Assembly (NCBI GenBank): GCA_013816505.1 | Contig: JACDEG010000003.1 | Coordinates: 1 to 41,064 of the forward strand | Source: Pyrinomonadaceae bacterium | GTDB taxonomy: Bacteria; Acidobacteriota; Blastocatellia; Pyrinomonadales; Pyrinomonadaceae | DNA length: 41,064 bases | Direction of reading: 5' to 3' | Shown here: one piece after another, positions 18,259 through 25,673 of the stretch | Numbering within the stretch: the first letter of the stretch is position 1 | Layout: the number at the start of each line of letters is the position of its first letter | Translations under genes and position numbers: made by a program | Notes under the pieces: generated by a model | Told to the model about the DNA's origin: nothing | Database searches by the model: none | The model's input: only the letters and a program-made list of their open reading frames with translations

Positions 18259-19478
18259 CAACTATGACCTCTCTTCGCAGTAACAATAAAATCAGCGTCC
18301 GCAACGGCCGGGGGCGTAACCGGCTCGCGGATCGGCTCCCAGCGCGCATACCTCTCACCCCGCAGAAATTTATAGAAAGCGATCACCGACGCCAGGTTGG
18401 CGAGCACGAAGTAATGCGGCAGCGAAAGGAGCCGGCTCCGGATTCCCCTTCTTTCGAGCGCCCAACCGAGAGCCGCCGCCGCGTAAAAGAAGAGTTGAGC
18501 AATCAGCACTGCGAGGAAGAGAACGGAGCGCACGGCGAGCAGCGCTGAGGTGAGCAGGATCACCGCCAACAGGAACGGGACGAGATAGCGGAGAACCTTG
18601 TGCGAGATTAACTCGACGGCGTAAAAGCCGCTGCGCAGCGGATTCATCATCGCCCGGTGGCGCCACAAATCGGTGAAGGTCTGCGCGATGACGCGCACGC
18701 GCATCCGCATCTCTTTGTCGGTTTGCCGGTTCGTCTCTTCGGTACAGACCGCCCCCGGCTCGTAGATTGTGCGCAAGCCCTGCTCGACCATCTTGGTGGC
18801 GATGATGAAATCGCTGCACGCCTCGTGATAGAGCGGCACGTAGGCGGAGCGGCGCACGGCGTAGAGGCACCCTGAGACGCCGATCAGCGAGCAGACGCGG
18901 CTCTCATGGCGCTTCAGAAACATTTCGTAGCCCCAGTAGGATTTGGCACCGCGTCCAACGCTCGACGCAGTGGGGTCAACATAGATCAAGCGCCCGGCGA
19001 CGCACCCGATTGACGAATCGGCGAAGTTCGGCATCATCACCCGCAGCACGTCCGGCTGGTAGAGCGTGGTCGCATCGGAGAAAAGGATGAATTCGCCGCG
19101 CGCCTGCTCGACGGCCGTATTCTGCGCGGCCGTTTTGCCGAGTCGCTCCGCCTGCCGGTGAAGGCGTACACCACGCGCCGCGAACCGTCGCGCGATTTCG
19201 TCCGTCCGGTCGGTCGAACAGTCCGAGGCGACAATTACTTCGAGCTTGTCTTGCGGGTAATCAAGCAATAAAGTGTTTTCGAGCTTGGCGGCTAAGTCGC
19301 GCTCCTCGTTATACGCGGTGATGATCACACTGACGCTCGGCGTCCAGTCCTTCTTCCGCACGACGCGCGAGCGCACGCTGCTCGCCACCAGCAACAGCAA
19401 GGGGTAGCCGAGGTACGTGTAAAAGAGCACGACCACGCTCGACCAGAAAATAGCTTCCGCTAACCGCCAGCTATGCAT
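18258..19478 (-). CDS. Membrane-bound glycosyltransferase family 2 (processive-synthase-like)
   Basis: A 406-residue GT2 anchored in the inner membrane. One N-terminal TM segment (about 12-33, FWSSVVVLFYTYLGYPLLLL) precedes the catalytic domain: VSVIITAYNEERDLAAKLENTL, VIVASDCSTDRTDE, ILFSDATTLYQPDVL (metal site) and the acceptor region with SDFIIATKM. A QTFTDLWRHR segment near 265-275 sits in the place of the QxxRW motif of processive synthases. Two or three TM helices end the protein. Its start overlaps the O-antigen ligase stop by 8 nt, and its stop is coupled to the next GT2. It may build or extend the polymer backbone. Confidence 0.9.
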   Translation of the reverse strand: MHSWRLAEAIFWSSVVVLFYTYLGYPLLLLVASSVRSRVVRKKDWTPSVSVIITAYNEERDLAAKLENTLLLDYPQDKLEVIVASDCSTDRTDEIARRFAARGVRLHRQAERLGKTAAQNTAVEQARGEFILFSDATTLYQPDVLRVMMPNFADSSIGCVAGRLIYVDPTASSVGRGAKSYWGYEMFLKRHESRVCSLIGVSGCLYAVRRSAYVPLYHEACSDFIIATKMVEQGLRTIYEPGAVCTEETNRQTDKEMRMRVRVIAQTFTDLWRHRAMMNPLRSGFYAVELISHKVLRYLVPFLLAVILLTSALLAVRSVLFLAVLIAQLFFYAAAALGWALERRGIRSRLLSLPHYFVLANLASVIAFYKFLRGERYARWEPIREPVTPPAVADADFIVTAKRGHS

Positions 19479-20985
19479 CTTTCCACTGTCCGCTTGGAAC
19501 GCTAATCTCAGGGAGGATTGGTTGATGGGGGTATTGGGATTTGGCCTTGGTGGGGATTTTTTTTGGGGCTAAGTCTAAATCCTCGACCGCGTACACCTCG
19601 CTCGCGTACATCCGCCGCAGGCACACGGCGTAAGCGATGATGTAATAGACGTACCACAGGTATGCGACAGAGGCAAAGAAACTGGTCACCATGTAACTGA
19701 GCAAACTAGCCTGCACCCCGACGGCGAGATAATAATAGTGCAATCGCTGGCGGTCGCCGTAAGTCTCCTGCTCGATCCGCCGCAGTCGCCAGAGTGGCGA
19801 TAGCATGAACGTCATGTAAAAGAGGAACGCCGGGATTCCCAACTCCGCCGAGACCTGCGTGTACGCGTTGTGGCTGACGAGTTCATGAATCGATACGGTG
19901 TGGAAATTACCCATGCCGAGGCCGAAGACCGGGTTAGCCAGCGTGGACTTGAGCGAAATGATGAGAATGTCCTGGCGCGTGCTGGCCGAGGCCACCGGGT
20001 CGAGACTCTTATCGAAGATAGAAATGATGCGGAGGGCGTAGTTGCCAGGCGCAAGTCCGATGAACAGCGCGGCCGCGACGGTGCCCACCAGCCCGACGGT
20101 CAGCCGGTTTCGCCGTCCGAGTTTCCACGCCAGCACCCCCGCCGCCGCCATCAGGCCGAGGAACCCACCGCGCGAATAAGTCACCACCGTCCCGATCACC
20201 AATAGCACGACGCACACCGCGGATAGAACTTTGGTAATGGAGTGGCGCGCGTTTATCGTAAAAACTACGGCGATTGGGATCATCATCACCAGATGAATTG
20301 CCATGTCATTGGGGTTGCCGAACATGTTGCCAATTAACCCAGCCACACGGTAACCCTCGACGGTGAGATTGCCGGACCGATAGTCGTTAAAGGCATTCAC
20401 GCTGAGCAACACGCCGACCGCCAGGGAGAGGAAAATAATTCCCTTCAAGCGCCGCTCGGTGCGCACCACGTTAATCATCACGATGAAGACCAAGACGGCC
20501 TTGATGAACGAATCATTGAAAGTCATCCATGCTTCGAGCGGGTTGATCGCCAGTGGTATCGACAGCAGTGCCGTCACACCGAGCAGCAACAGCGCGGTCA
20601 CTTCGCGCGTGCGCACCGTCAACCGGCCCTCCAGCACAAACTGAGTCGGGACGAAGATGATTAGTGTCAGAATGGCAATCCAGAAAGTGCCGGTCGAAAG
20701 GAAAGCGAGGGCCGGGAAAAGCTCGTACGGGCGGAAGTAAAGCATGACCGTAAACAGGAACAGCCCGATGTAGCTGATCATGTGGCCACGCTTCATCACC
20801 CAGCGCTTCGCGTCGCCAACCGCGCCGTGTTGGTGGCCGCCGCCGACACCATCCCCGTCACCGTTTCGATCCGTTAATTGACTCTCGACAGCCGGTGACG
20901 AATCGGCAGTGTCGCTCGCAGCACGGCGTCCTCGCCCGGAACGGACGATAGGCTCGTAATCAATGATTTGGTTCTTCGATGGCAT
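19471..20985 (-). CDS. O-antigen ligase / Wzy-type membrane protein
   Basis: A 504-residue polytopic membrane protein when started at the ATG at 20985 (MPSKNQIIDYEPIVRSG). The longer frame overlaps the upstream sigma-like gene and looks non-coding before this Met. After a Gly/Asp-rich cytosolic lead of about 60 residues come 10 or more hydrophobic segments. The large periplasmic loop holds the Wzy_C-type pattern: ILIISLKSTLANPVFGLGMGNFHTV followed by HNAYTQVSAELGIPAFLFYM. The GxGxxxF and HNxYxxxxxExG elements are typical of WaaL, Wzy and exopolysaccharide EpsG-like proteins. The role is glycan polymerisation or transfer to a carrier. It overlaps the downstream GT2 by 8 nt. Confidence 0.87.
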   Translation of the reverse strand: MPSKNQIIDYEPIVRSGRGRRAASDTADSSPAVESQLTDRNGDGDGVGGGHQHGAVGDAKRWVMKRGHMISYIGLFLFTVMLYFRPYELFPALAFLSTGTFWIAILTLIIFVPTQFVLEGRLTVRTREVTALLLLGVTALLSIPLAINPLEAWMTFNDSFIKAVLVFIVMINVVRTERRLKGIIFLSLAVGVLLSVNAFNDYRSGNLTVEGYRVAGLIGNMFGNPNDMAIHLVMMIPIAVVFTINARHSITKVLSAVCVVLLVIGTVVTYSRGGFLGLMAAAGVLAWKLGRRNRLTVGLVGTVAAALFIGLAPGNYALRIISIFDKSLDPVASASTRQDILIISLKSTLANPVFGLGMGNFHTVSIHELVSHNAYTQVSAELGIPAFLFYMTFMLSPLWRLRRIEQETYGDRQRLHYYYLAVGVQASLLSYMVTSFFASVAYLWYVYYIIAYAVCLRRMYASEVYAVEDLDLAPKKIPTKAKSQYPHQPILPEISVPSGQWKDA

Positions 20986-21120
20986 GCCCGGCGCTTTTGA
21001 CCCCACCAATTTCTTACCAATGCTCCGAGTGACTTGGCGCACACGCAATGTGCAATATAAAACTAAAAGATGCCCGAAGGCAAAAACACTCCCGCCCTCG
21101 AGCAATCCTAAAGACGCCCC

Positions 21121-21126
21121 ATTATA
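21121..21126 (-). promoter_or_regulatory. Possible -10 element (TATAAT) upstream of the ligase operon
   Basis: The minus strand reads a perfect TATAAT at 21126-21121, about 135 nt before the ligase ATG at 20985. No good TTGACA lies 16-18 nt further upstream, so the promoter would need an activator or an alternative sigma factor. It sits just after a hairpin (21143-21162), a sensible place for a new operon to begin. Confidence 0.3.
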
Positions 21127-21142
21127 ACGTCGGGGAAAATCT

Positions 21143-21162
21143 GACGCCGTTGGTGTGGCGTC
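21143..21162 (-). terminator. Possible terminator after the sigma-like gene
   Basis: GACGCC at 21143-21148 and GGCGTC at 21157-21162 form a perfect 6-bp stem with an 8-nt loop, 38 nt past the stop at 21200. On the minus strand it is followed by AGATTTTCC, a weak T-run. This is a marginal intrinsic terminator. Confidence 0.3.
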
Positions 21163-21199
21163 CAGACTGATGTCCGGCACGACCCACGGCGGGCGCAAC

Positions 21200-22441
21200 T
21201 CACACCGCAACGCCCTCTTCGTCACTGACCACCACCAGCGTGCGGACACGCTCGCCGAGCGCGGTCTCAAAGCGGCGCGCCTCTTCGATCTCATTGAAGG
21301 ACAGTGCGCGTAACTGCTGTTCGATGCGGCGGCGGTAGTCAGAGACGAGCGAGTCCGAGACGTTCAGCCGCGCGGCTGCTTCCAATTGCGTGATGTGTGT
21401 CGGGCTGAGGTAACAGTGCCACAGGACGCCGAGCATCCGGTCATACTGTTTGGTCTTGCCGCGCACCGCGCCGTGCAGTCCTTTCAAAAACTGGTCAACG
21501 AACCCGGCGGCCTCGCGCTCTGACTCGATTCGCAGCAGCGATTGCTCAGGGTTCTCGCGCCCGTCGACCGGCTCGAACTGCCGCCCACCGTCGTCATCCC
21601 CATCGGCGCCGAGCGGCACCAGATAGATGTCCATCACCGGCAGACGCGACATCACGAGGCTGCGCAGAGACCGCACGTCAACCGGTGCGTCGCATGCTTC
21701 GAGCACGCTAATAATTAAATCTTCGAGGTCGGAATTGCTGATGATGATCTGCGCGTCGCCGGTACAACCGACCATCCGCGTGTCGCGCTGGCGCACCGGA
21801 ATCGTATGCGCTCTCTGCTCGAGTTCGTGCGCGTGACGGCGCGGCTTGTGGTCGTGCCACTCGCTGAGGCCGTAGACGCGGTCGACGAGACGGCGATGCG
21901 GCTCGTCTTCCGGCGGCCCGCCGCTGCCATCAAAGCGGCGGAAGTTGGCGCTCGACTGAATGATCGTCGAGATTCGTCGTGCCAGGCGGTAAGATTCGGG
22001 GTGGCGCTTGCGCAGTTCCGCAGTGAGCAGGTTGGTCAGCTCGATCTGGCTGATCTCGCACTCAATTTCCGCGTCCGTCATCTCGGTGTCGAGATAGTGC
22101 TGGAATCGATCTTTGCCGAGGAGCGTCACGAAAAGCTCCTGCGTCAGATCAACGTAGGCGCTGCCGCGATCCCCCTCTTCGACCAGCAACCCGGCGCTGT
22201 GCGACGCCCGCACCAATGGGTGATTGCTGACGATGCGCTGCATCTCCGTCCACAACCGGCTGACATCGGAGCGGCGCAGACTATCGACCCACGGCCCATG
22301 ATGGCGCGGCGAAGCGCGCTCCGCGGGCGCGACAGCACGCCGCGCCCGTAACGATGCCGGCTCATCGGCAGCGGTGATCGTGGGGTCGTTCAAGCGATGA
22401 TATTGCTCGTCTGATGTTACAGTCATGTTAGGGATAATCAT
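21200..22441 (-). CDS. Sigma-70-like / helix-turn-helix regulator, long divergent N-terminus
   Basis: About 413 residues from ATG 22441. Alternatives at 22537 and 22426 are equally possible, and none has a clear ribosome site. The clearest part is the C-terminal 100 residues. KTKQYDRMLGVLWHCYLS is followed by THITQLEAAARLNVSDSLVSDYRRRIEQQL, which looks like the sigma region 4 helix-turn-helix. IEISQIELTNLL-type segments and an N-terminal LFVTLLGKDRFQHYL stretch are consistent with a large sigma-like protein, but the region 2 core-binding motif is not obvious. It is divergent from a zf-HC2 gene at 23324. A role in controlling the surrounding cluster is inference. It could also be a non-sigma DNA-binding protein. 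Confidence 0.6.
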   Translation of the reverse strand: MIIPNMTVTSDEQYHRLNDPTITAADEPASLRARRAVAPAERASPRHHGPWVDSLRRSDVSRLWTEMQRIVSNHPLVRASHSAGLLVEEGDRGSAYVDLTQELFVTLLGKDRFQHYLDTEMTDAEIECEISQIELTNLLTAELRKRHPESYRLARRISTIIQSSANFRRFDGSGGPPEDEPHRRLVDRVYGLSEWHDHKPRRHAHELEQRAHTIPVRQRDTRMVGCTGDAQIIISNSDLEDLIISVLEACDAPVDVRSLRSLVMSRLPVMDIYLVPLGADGDDDGGRQFEPVDGRENPEQSLLRIESEREAAGFVDQFLKGLHGAVRGKTKQYDRMLGVLWHCYLSPTHITQLEAAARLNVSDSLVSDYRRRIEQQLRALSFNEIEEARRFETALGERVRTLVVVSDEEGVAV

Positions 22442-23323
22442 TGTCGGATGGGAAATTTTATTGAGCACTTTGAGGCCTTTTTTCTGCCGGGGGCATAGCT
22501 TTGTCCGTAGCGCTCGAACGCGGCCCGCCGTTGACATTTTGTCGCATGGGATTTCCCGCCGTTGTCGGGGGTAGGAGAGGGCGACATTTTACACTATCCG
22601 AACGTAAATGCCAGGCCAGCGCGTCAGACTTCGGGAACAGGTGGGGATAACCTTCGTTGCACGCTCTCTTGTTTCTCACCAACGCTGAATGAGCGCCTCG
22701 GCCCCTCACCGCCGACCATCTACTTAACTTTAAGGCCGAATGCTGGCCCGATGCGCCGGGCATCTTACGTCGTTGGGGTGTTGAGAAGAGCTGAGAATGG
22801 GTGCTTGACCTTACGGCATGATAAAGACCGCCAGTGTGCCTTGAAGGCAGAATGCGGCTTGCGTTGAAGCTTTCAGATGCCAAGCTCCAAGATAACCGTC
22901 CCGAATTGAAAACCGCACTTGTGATTGTGACCGCGAAAGGAATGAGTGCGGTCAGGTGGTAAGAAAGGACAGAAAGCTTTTATGCTCCCTGCCGACAGTC
23001 AGGATGTTACCAGCAAAGGGCGTGATGAGCAACATGTTTTTGCAATCCCGATAAAGTGCTGACAAAAGCGCAGTAGGCAGGCGAGATGCGGCAACGCGGT
23101 TATGGAACTTTCGAGCGATTGAAACTTTTTCTTGGCAGGTTAACCGAATCTTTACTAAGCGCTCATTCAAAATATGGGTTGCTGCGGTAGCCTTCTACCT
23201 CAACTGACTATTTGCCCTGGCCTGCTACTGTGCCTGTCATCGAGGGAGTTGCAGGGGCGCCGGATGTGCTAAAGCACGACTGGCTCTCTGGCGTCATCAA
23301 TCCAAAAAGATAGAGGAAGCACC
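22442..23323. other. Long non-coding interval between the divergent regulators
   Basis: About 0.8-0.9 kb without a gene I can support. Short open frames on both strands (for example 22562-22867 plus and 22952-23170 minus) have no recognisable motifs or ribosome sites. Visible structure: ACCGCACT at 22912-22919 with its inverted copy AGTGCGGT at 22945-22952, and a compact palindrome GTGCTaaAGCAC near 23268-23279 about 45 nt before the zinc-finger gene. Both divergent promoters must lie here, but I found no convincing -35/-10 or -24/-12 pair. The length suggests a leader RNA, regulator sites or a decayed gene. Confidence 0.5.
23312..23317 (+). promoter_or_regulatory. Ribosome binding site of the zf-HC2 gene
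   Basis: AGAGGA ends 6 nt before the ATG at 23324. It is one of the strongest Shine-Dalgarno sites in the window and fixes the start of the only plus-strand gene. Confidence 0.75.
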
Positions 23324-23647
23324 ATGCATACTTCGAGCACAGTCCGCTTCAGGAAACTAAAGGGCTGTCCGTCTGCCGAGACGATTCTGCTTTTCGTTGA
23401 AACAAAACTCGGGCTTGAGAAGCAACAAGAGGTGGCGACGCACCTCGCCGCGTGCGATTTCTGCGGTGCGGAGATGCATCTGCTGGTCAACCATTGCGCG
23501 ACCGTCAGCGGCTTCTTTCAGTTGTGCGAGATGCCTCTGCCCCTGCAACGTCTCGCCGAAAACATCCTCGGCAGCGAGACTTTCACACTGGTGAAACTCG
23601 TCGAAAAGGTTCATGGAACCGACCGGCTGTCACTGACCGACGCATAA
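23324..23647 (+). CDS. Small zf-HC2 zinc-finger protein (anti-sigma-like)
   Basis: A 107-residue protein and the only plus-strand gene here. The pattern Cys15 ... His40-x3-Cys44-x2-Cys47 (GCPSAETILLF, then ATHLAACDFCGAEM) is the zf-HC2 zinc-binding fold found at the N-terminus of anti-sigma factors of the ZAS group. There is no TM helix or sensor domain after it. The C-terminal half (LCEMPLPLQRLAENILG) is short and helical. In anti-sigma proteins this domain holds a sigma factor, so the divergent sigma-like gene at 21200 is a natural candidate partner. No direct evidence of partnership exists beyond proximity. A C-rich HC2 protein can also have other roles. Confidence 0.78.
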   Translation: MHTSSTVRFRKLKGCPSAETILLFVETKLGLEKQQEVATHLAACDFCGAEMHLLVNHCATVSGFFQLCEMPLPLQRLAENILGSETFTLVKLVEKVHGTDRLSLTDA

Positions 23648-23762
23648 CCTCTCTCCGAACGATGTACTCGGCAGCTTCGCCGAAAACCACAGCATCAACC
23701 ACGCCGGCCACAACCCCGCCCTGTCTTCGACGCGAAGCGGGCGCTCAAGCTTCGGTCTCCAA

Positions 23763-25598
23763 TCAATCGTCTTTCGCCGACGCGCCGTTGTACAACTCTT
23801 CAATCGTGTCATGATACTTCTCGTCCACCACACGCCGCTTCACCTTCAGCGTCGGCGTCAACTCGCCGCCGTCGATGGAAAACTCTTCAGAGAGTAGAGC
23901 GACGCGACGCACGCGCTCGTAGTCGGCGAGCGCGGAGGTCAACTGCGCCACTTCACGCTGCACCAATTTGATCGCCGCCGGATGGCGTCGCCAAGCGGCG
24001 CGGGTCGGCTGCGTTTCGTCGGCGGGCGGTGGGATGGCGCTGGCGAGCGCTTCCCAATCAGGGACGATCAGCGCCGCCACTTGCTTGCGCCCCGCCCCGA
24101 TGACGACCACCTGGTTGACGAGCGCGCTCTGTTTAATCAAGCTCTCCAACAACTGCGGCGCGACATACTTCCCGTTCGACAACTTGAACAACTCTTTCTT
24201 CCGGTCGGTGATATAAAGTCGCCCCGCTTTGTCGAGCCGACCGACATCGCCTGTCTTGAACCAACCATCCTTCGTAAACACGGACGCCGCTTCGTCGGGT
24301 TTGTTGTAGTAGCCGCTCATCACATTCGGCCCGCGCACCAGTATCTCGCCCTCCGCGTCAATCTCGACTTCGATGCCGCGGAACGGGAGTCCGACCGACC
24401 CGACCTTGTTGCTGTCGGGGCGGTTCGCCGCGACGATGCAGGTCTCGGTCATTCCGTAGCCCTGTAGGATGCCGATCCCCGCGCCGAGGAAGACGTAAGA
24501 GAGGGCAGGCGACAGTGGCGCCCCGCCGGAGACGAAGTAGCGCAGACGTCCGCCGACCCCCTCGCGCCATTTCGCAAACACCAGACGGTTGGCGATTCCC
24601 TGTTGGATTTCGAGCAGTGGCGGAACCGCTTCGTGCCGGTCGCGCAGTTCGGCGTACCGCTGGCCGACACCGAGCGCCCACGTAAATAGTTTCTCGCGCC
24701 ACCCGCCCGCCGACGTGCCTTTCTTGATGATGCGGTGATAGACCTTCTCGAACAGGCGCGGCACGGCGGTCATGATCGTCGGTCGCACCTCACGCAGATA
24801 CTCGCCCACTTGATCGAAGGACGCGGCGTAGAAGGTCGAGACACCGTTCCAGCAAAAGACGTAGTAGACCGTCCGCTCGAAGATGTGCGATAGCGGCAGC
24901 ACGGAGAGCGAGATGTCAGCCGCAGTGATTGGCAGCGCGCTCGAAATCGCGATTACGTTGGAAACGAAGTTGGCGTGCGTCAGCATCACGCCCTTCGGCT
25001 CGCCGGTCGTGCCCGACGTGTAGATGATGGTCGCCAGGTCATCGCCCCCGACCGTTTTCAGGTGACGATCAAACGCCTGTGGGTCGAGACGGTCAAGTTC
25101 GGCGCCGCGGCGTTCGAGCGCTTCGAGCGTCATCGTGTCGACGCCCGCTTCGGCAACAGCCCCGTCGAAGAAAACAATTCCTTCGAGCCGCGCAGCGCCC
25201 TTGATCCCTTCTTGCGCGTGCCTGAAGACCTTGCGCCCCGAAATGAACAGCAGGCGCGCCCCTGAATCATCAAGGATGAATCGCACCTGGTCGGGAGGCT
25301 GCGTCGTGTAGATGGGGACGTTGACGGCACCGAGGCTGAGGATGGCGAGGTCGACAATCGACCAGTCCGGACGGTTTTCTGAGAGCAGCGCGACGCGGTC
25401 ACCCTTCATAACGCCGAGGTCGGCCAGTCCGGCCGCGACCGCACGCACGCGCGTGGCGAACGCTTCCGCCGAAAGATGCAACCACGCCCCCCCATGCTTG
25501 AAATTAACGGCGTCCGGCTTCGCGTGCCGGCGCATCGCGCCCAAGCACAGTTCGGGGATGGTGGCCGGGGTCTGAGCGGTGTCGGTGGGTCGAGTCAT
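23763..25598 (-). CDS. AMP-dependent long-chain acyl-CoA synthetase (FadD-like)
   Basis: About 611 residues from ATG 25598 (MTRPTDTAQTPATIPEL). An adenylate-forming enzyme that activates a fatty acid with ATP and joins it to CoA. The ATP/AMP signature LATIIYTSGTTGEPKGVMLTHANF is intact, followed by LPLSHIFERTV, the GYGMTE loop (LQGYGMTETCIVA), GWFKTGDVGRLDKAGRLYITDRKKELFKLSNGKYV with the hinge Asp-Arg-Lys, and a C-terminal lobe with a late conserved Lys (TPTLKVKRRVV). The frame extends 12 codons upstream without support. It faces the zf-HC2 gene tail-to-tail, 115 nt apart. In this cluster it might supply acyl groups for glycan acylation or lipid remodelling, though it may be unrelated housekeeping. 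Confidence 0.93.
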   Translation of the reverse strand: MTRPTDTAQTPATIPELCLGAMRRHAKPDAVNFKHGGAWLHLSAEAFATRVRAVAAGLADLGVMKGDRVALLSENRPDWSIVDLAILSLGAVNVPIYTTQPPDQVRFILDDSGARLLFISGRKVFRHAQEGIKGAARLEGIVFFDGAVAEAGVDTMTLEALERRGAELDRLDPQAFDRHLKTVGGDDLATIIYTSGTTGEPKGVMLTHANFVSNVIAISSALPITAADISLSVLPLSHIFERTVYYVFCWNGVSTFYAASFDQVGEYLREVRPTIMTAVPRLFEKVYHRIIKKGTSAGGWREKLFTWALGVGQRYAELRDRHEAVPPLLEIQQGIANRLVFAKWREGVGGRLRYFVSGGAPLSPALSYVFLGAGIGILQGYGMTETCIVAANRPDSNKVGSVGLPFRGIEVEIDAEGEILVRGPNVMSGYYNKPDEAASVFTKDGWFKTGDVGRLDKAGRLYITDRKKELFKLSNGKYVAPQLLESLIKQSALVNQVVVIGAGRKQVAALIVPDWEALASAIPPPADETQPTRAAWRRHPAAIKLVQREVAQLTSALADYERVRRVALLSEEFSIDGGELTPTLKVKRRVVDEKYHDTIEELYNGASAKDD

Positions 25599-25673
25599 GG
25601 TGAGAAGCGATGAGCGATGCGCGCGGCACGGCAATCAGGTGAAGGCGAAAGACGGCTGCCGTCGACTCATCGT

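Noticed and set aside
22562-23170. Small open frames in the long gap (plus 22562-22867, minus 22952-23170)
   Set aside because: No ribosome site, no motif and unremarkable composition. I left the gap as non-coding.
23215-23324. c-di-GMP-type riboswitch or sigma-54 promoter before the zf-HC2 gene
   Set aside because: GC-rich stems are present but I could not match a riboswitch consensus. A TGG...TGC pair near 23218 has the wrong spacing (11 instead of 10) for sigma-54.
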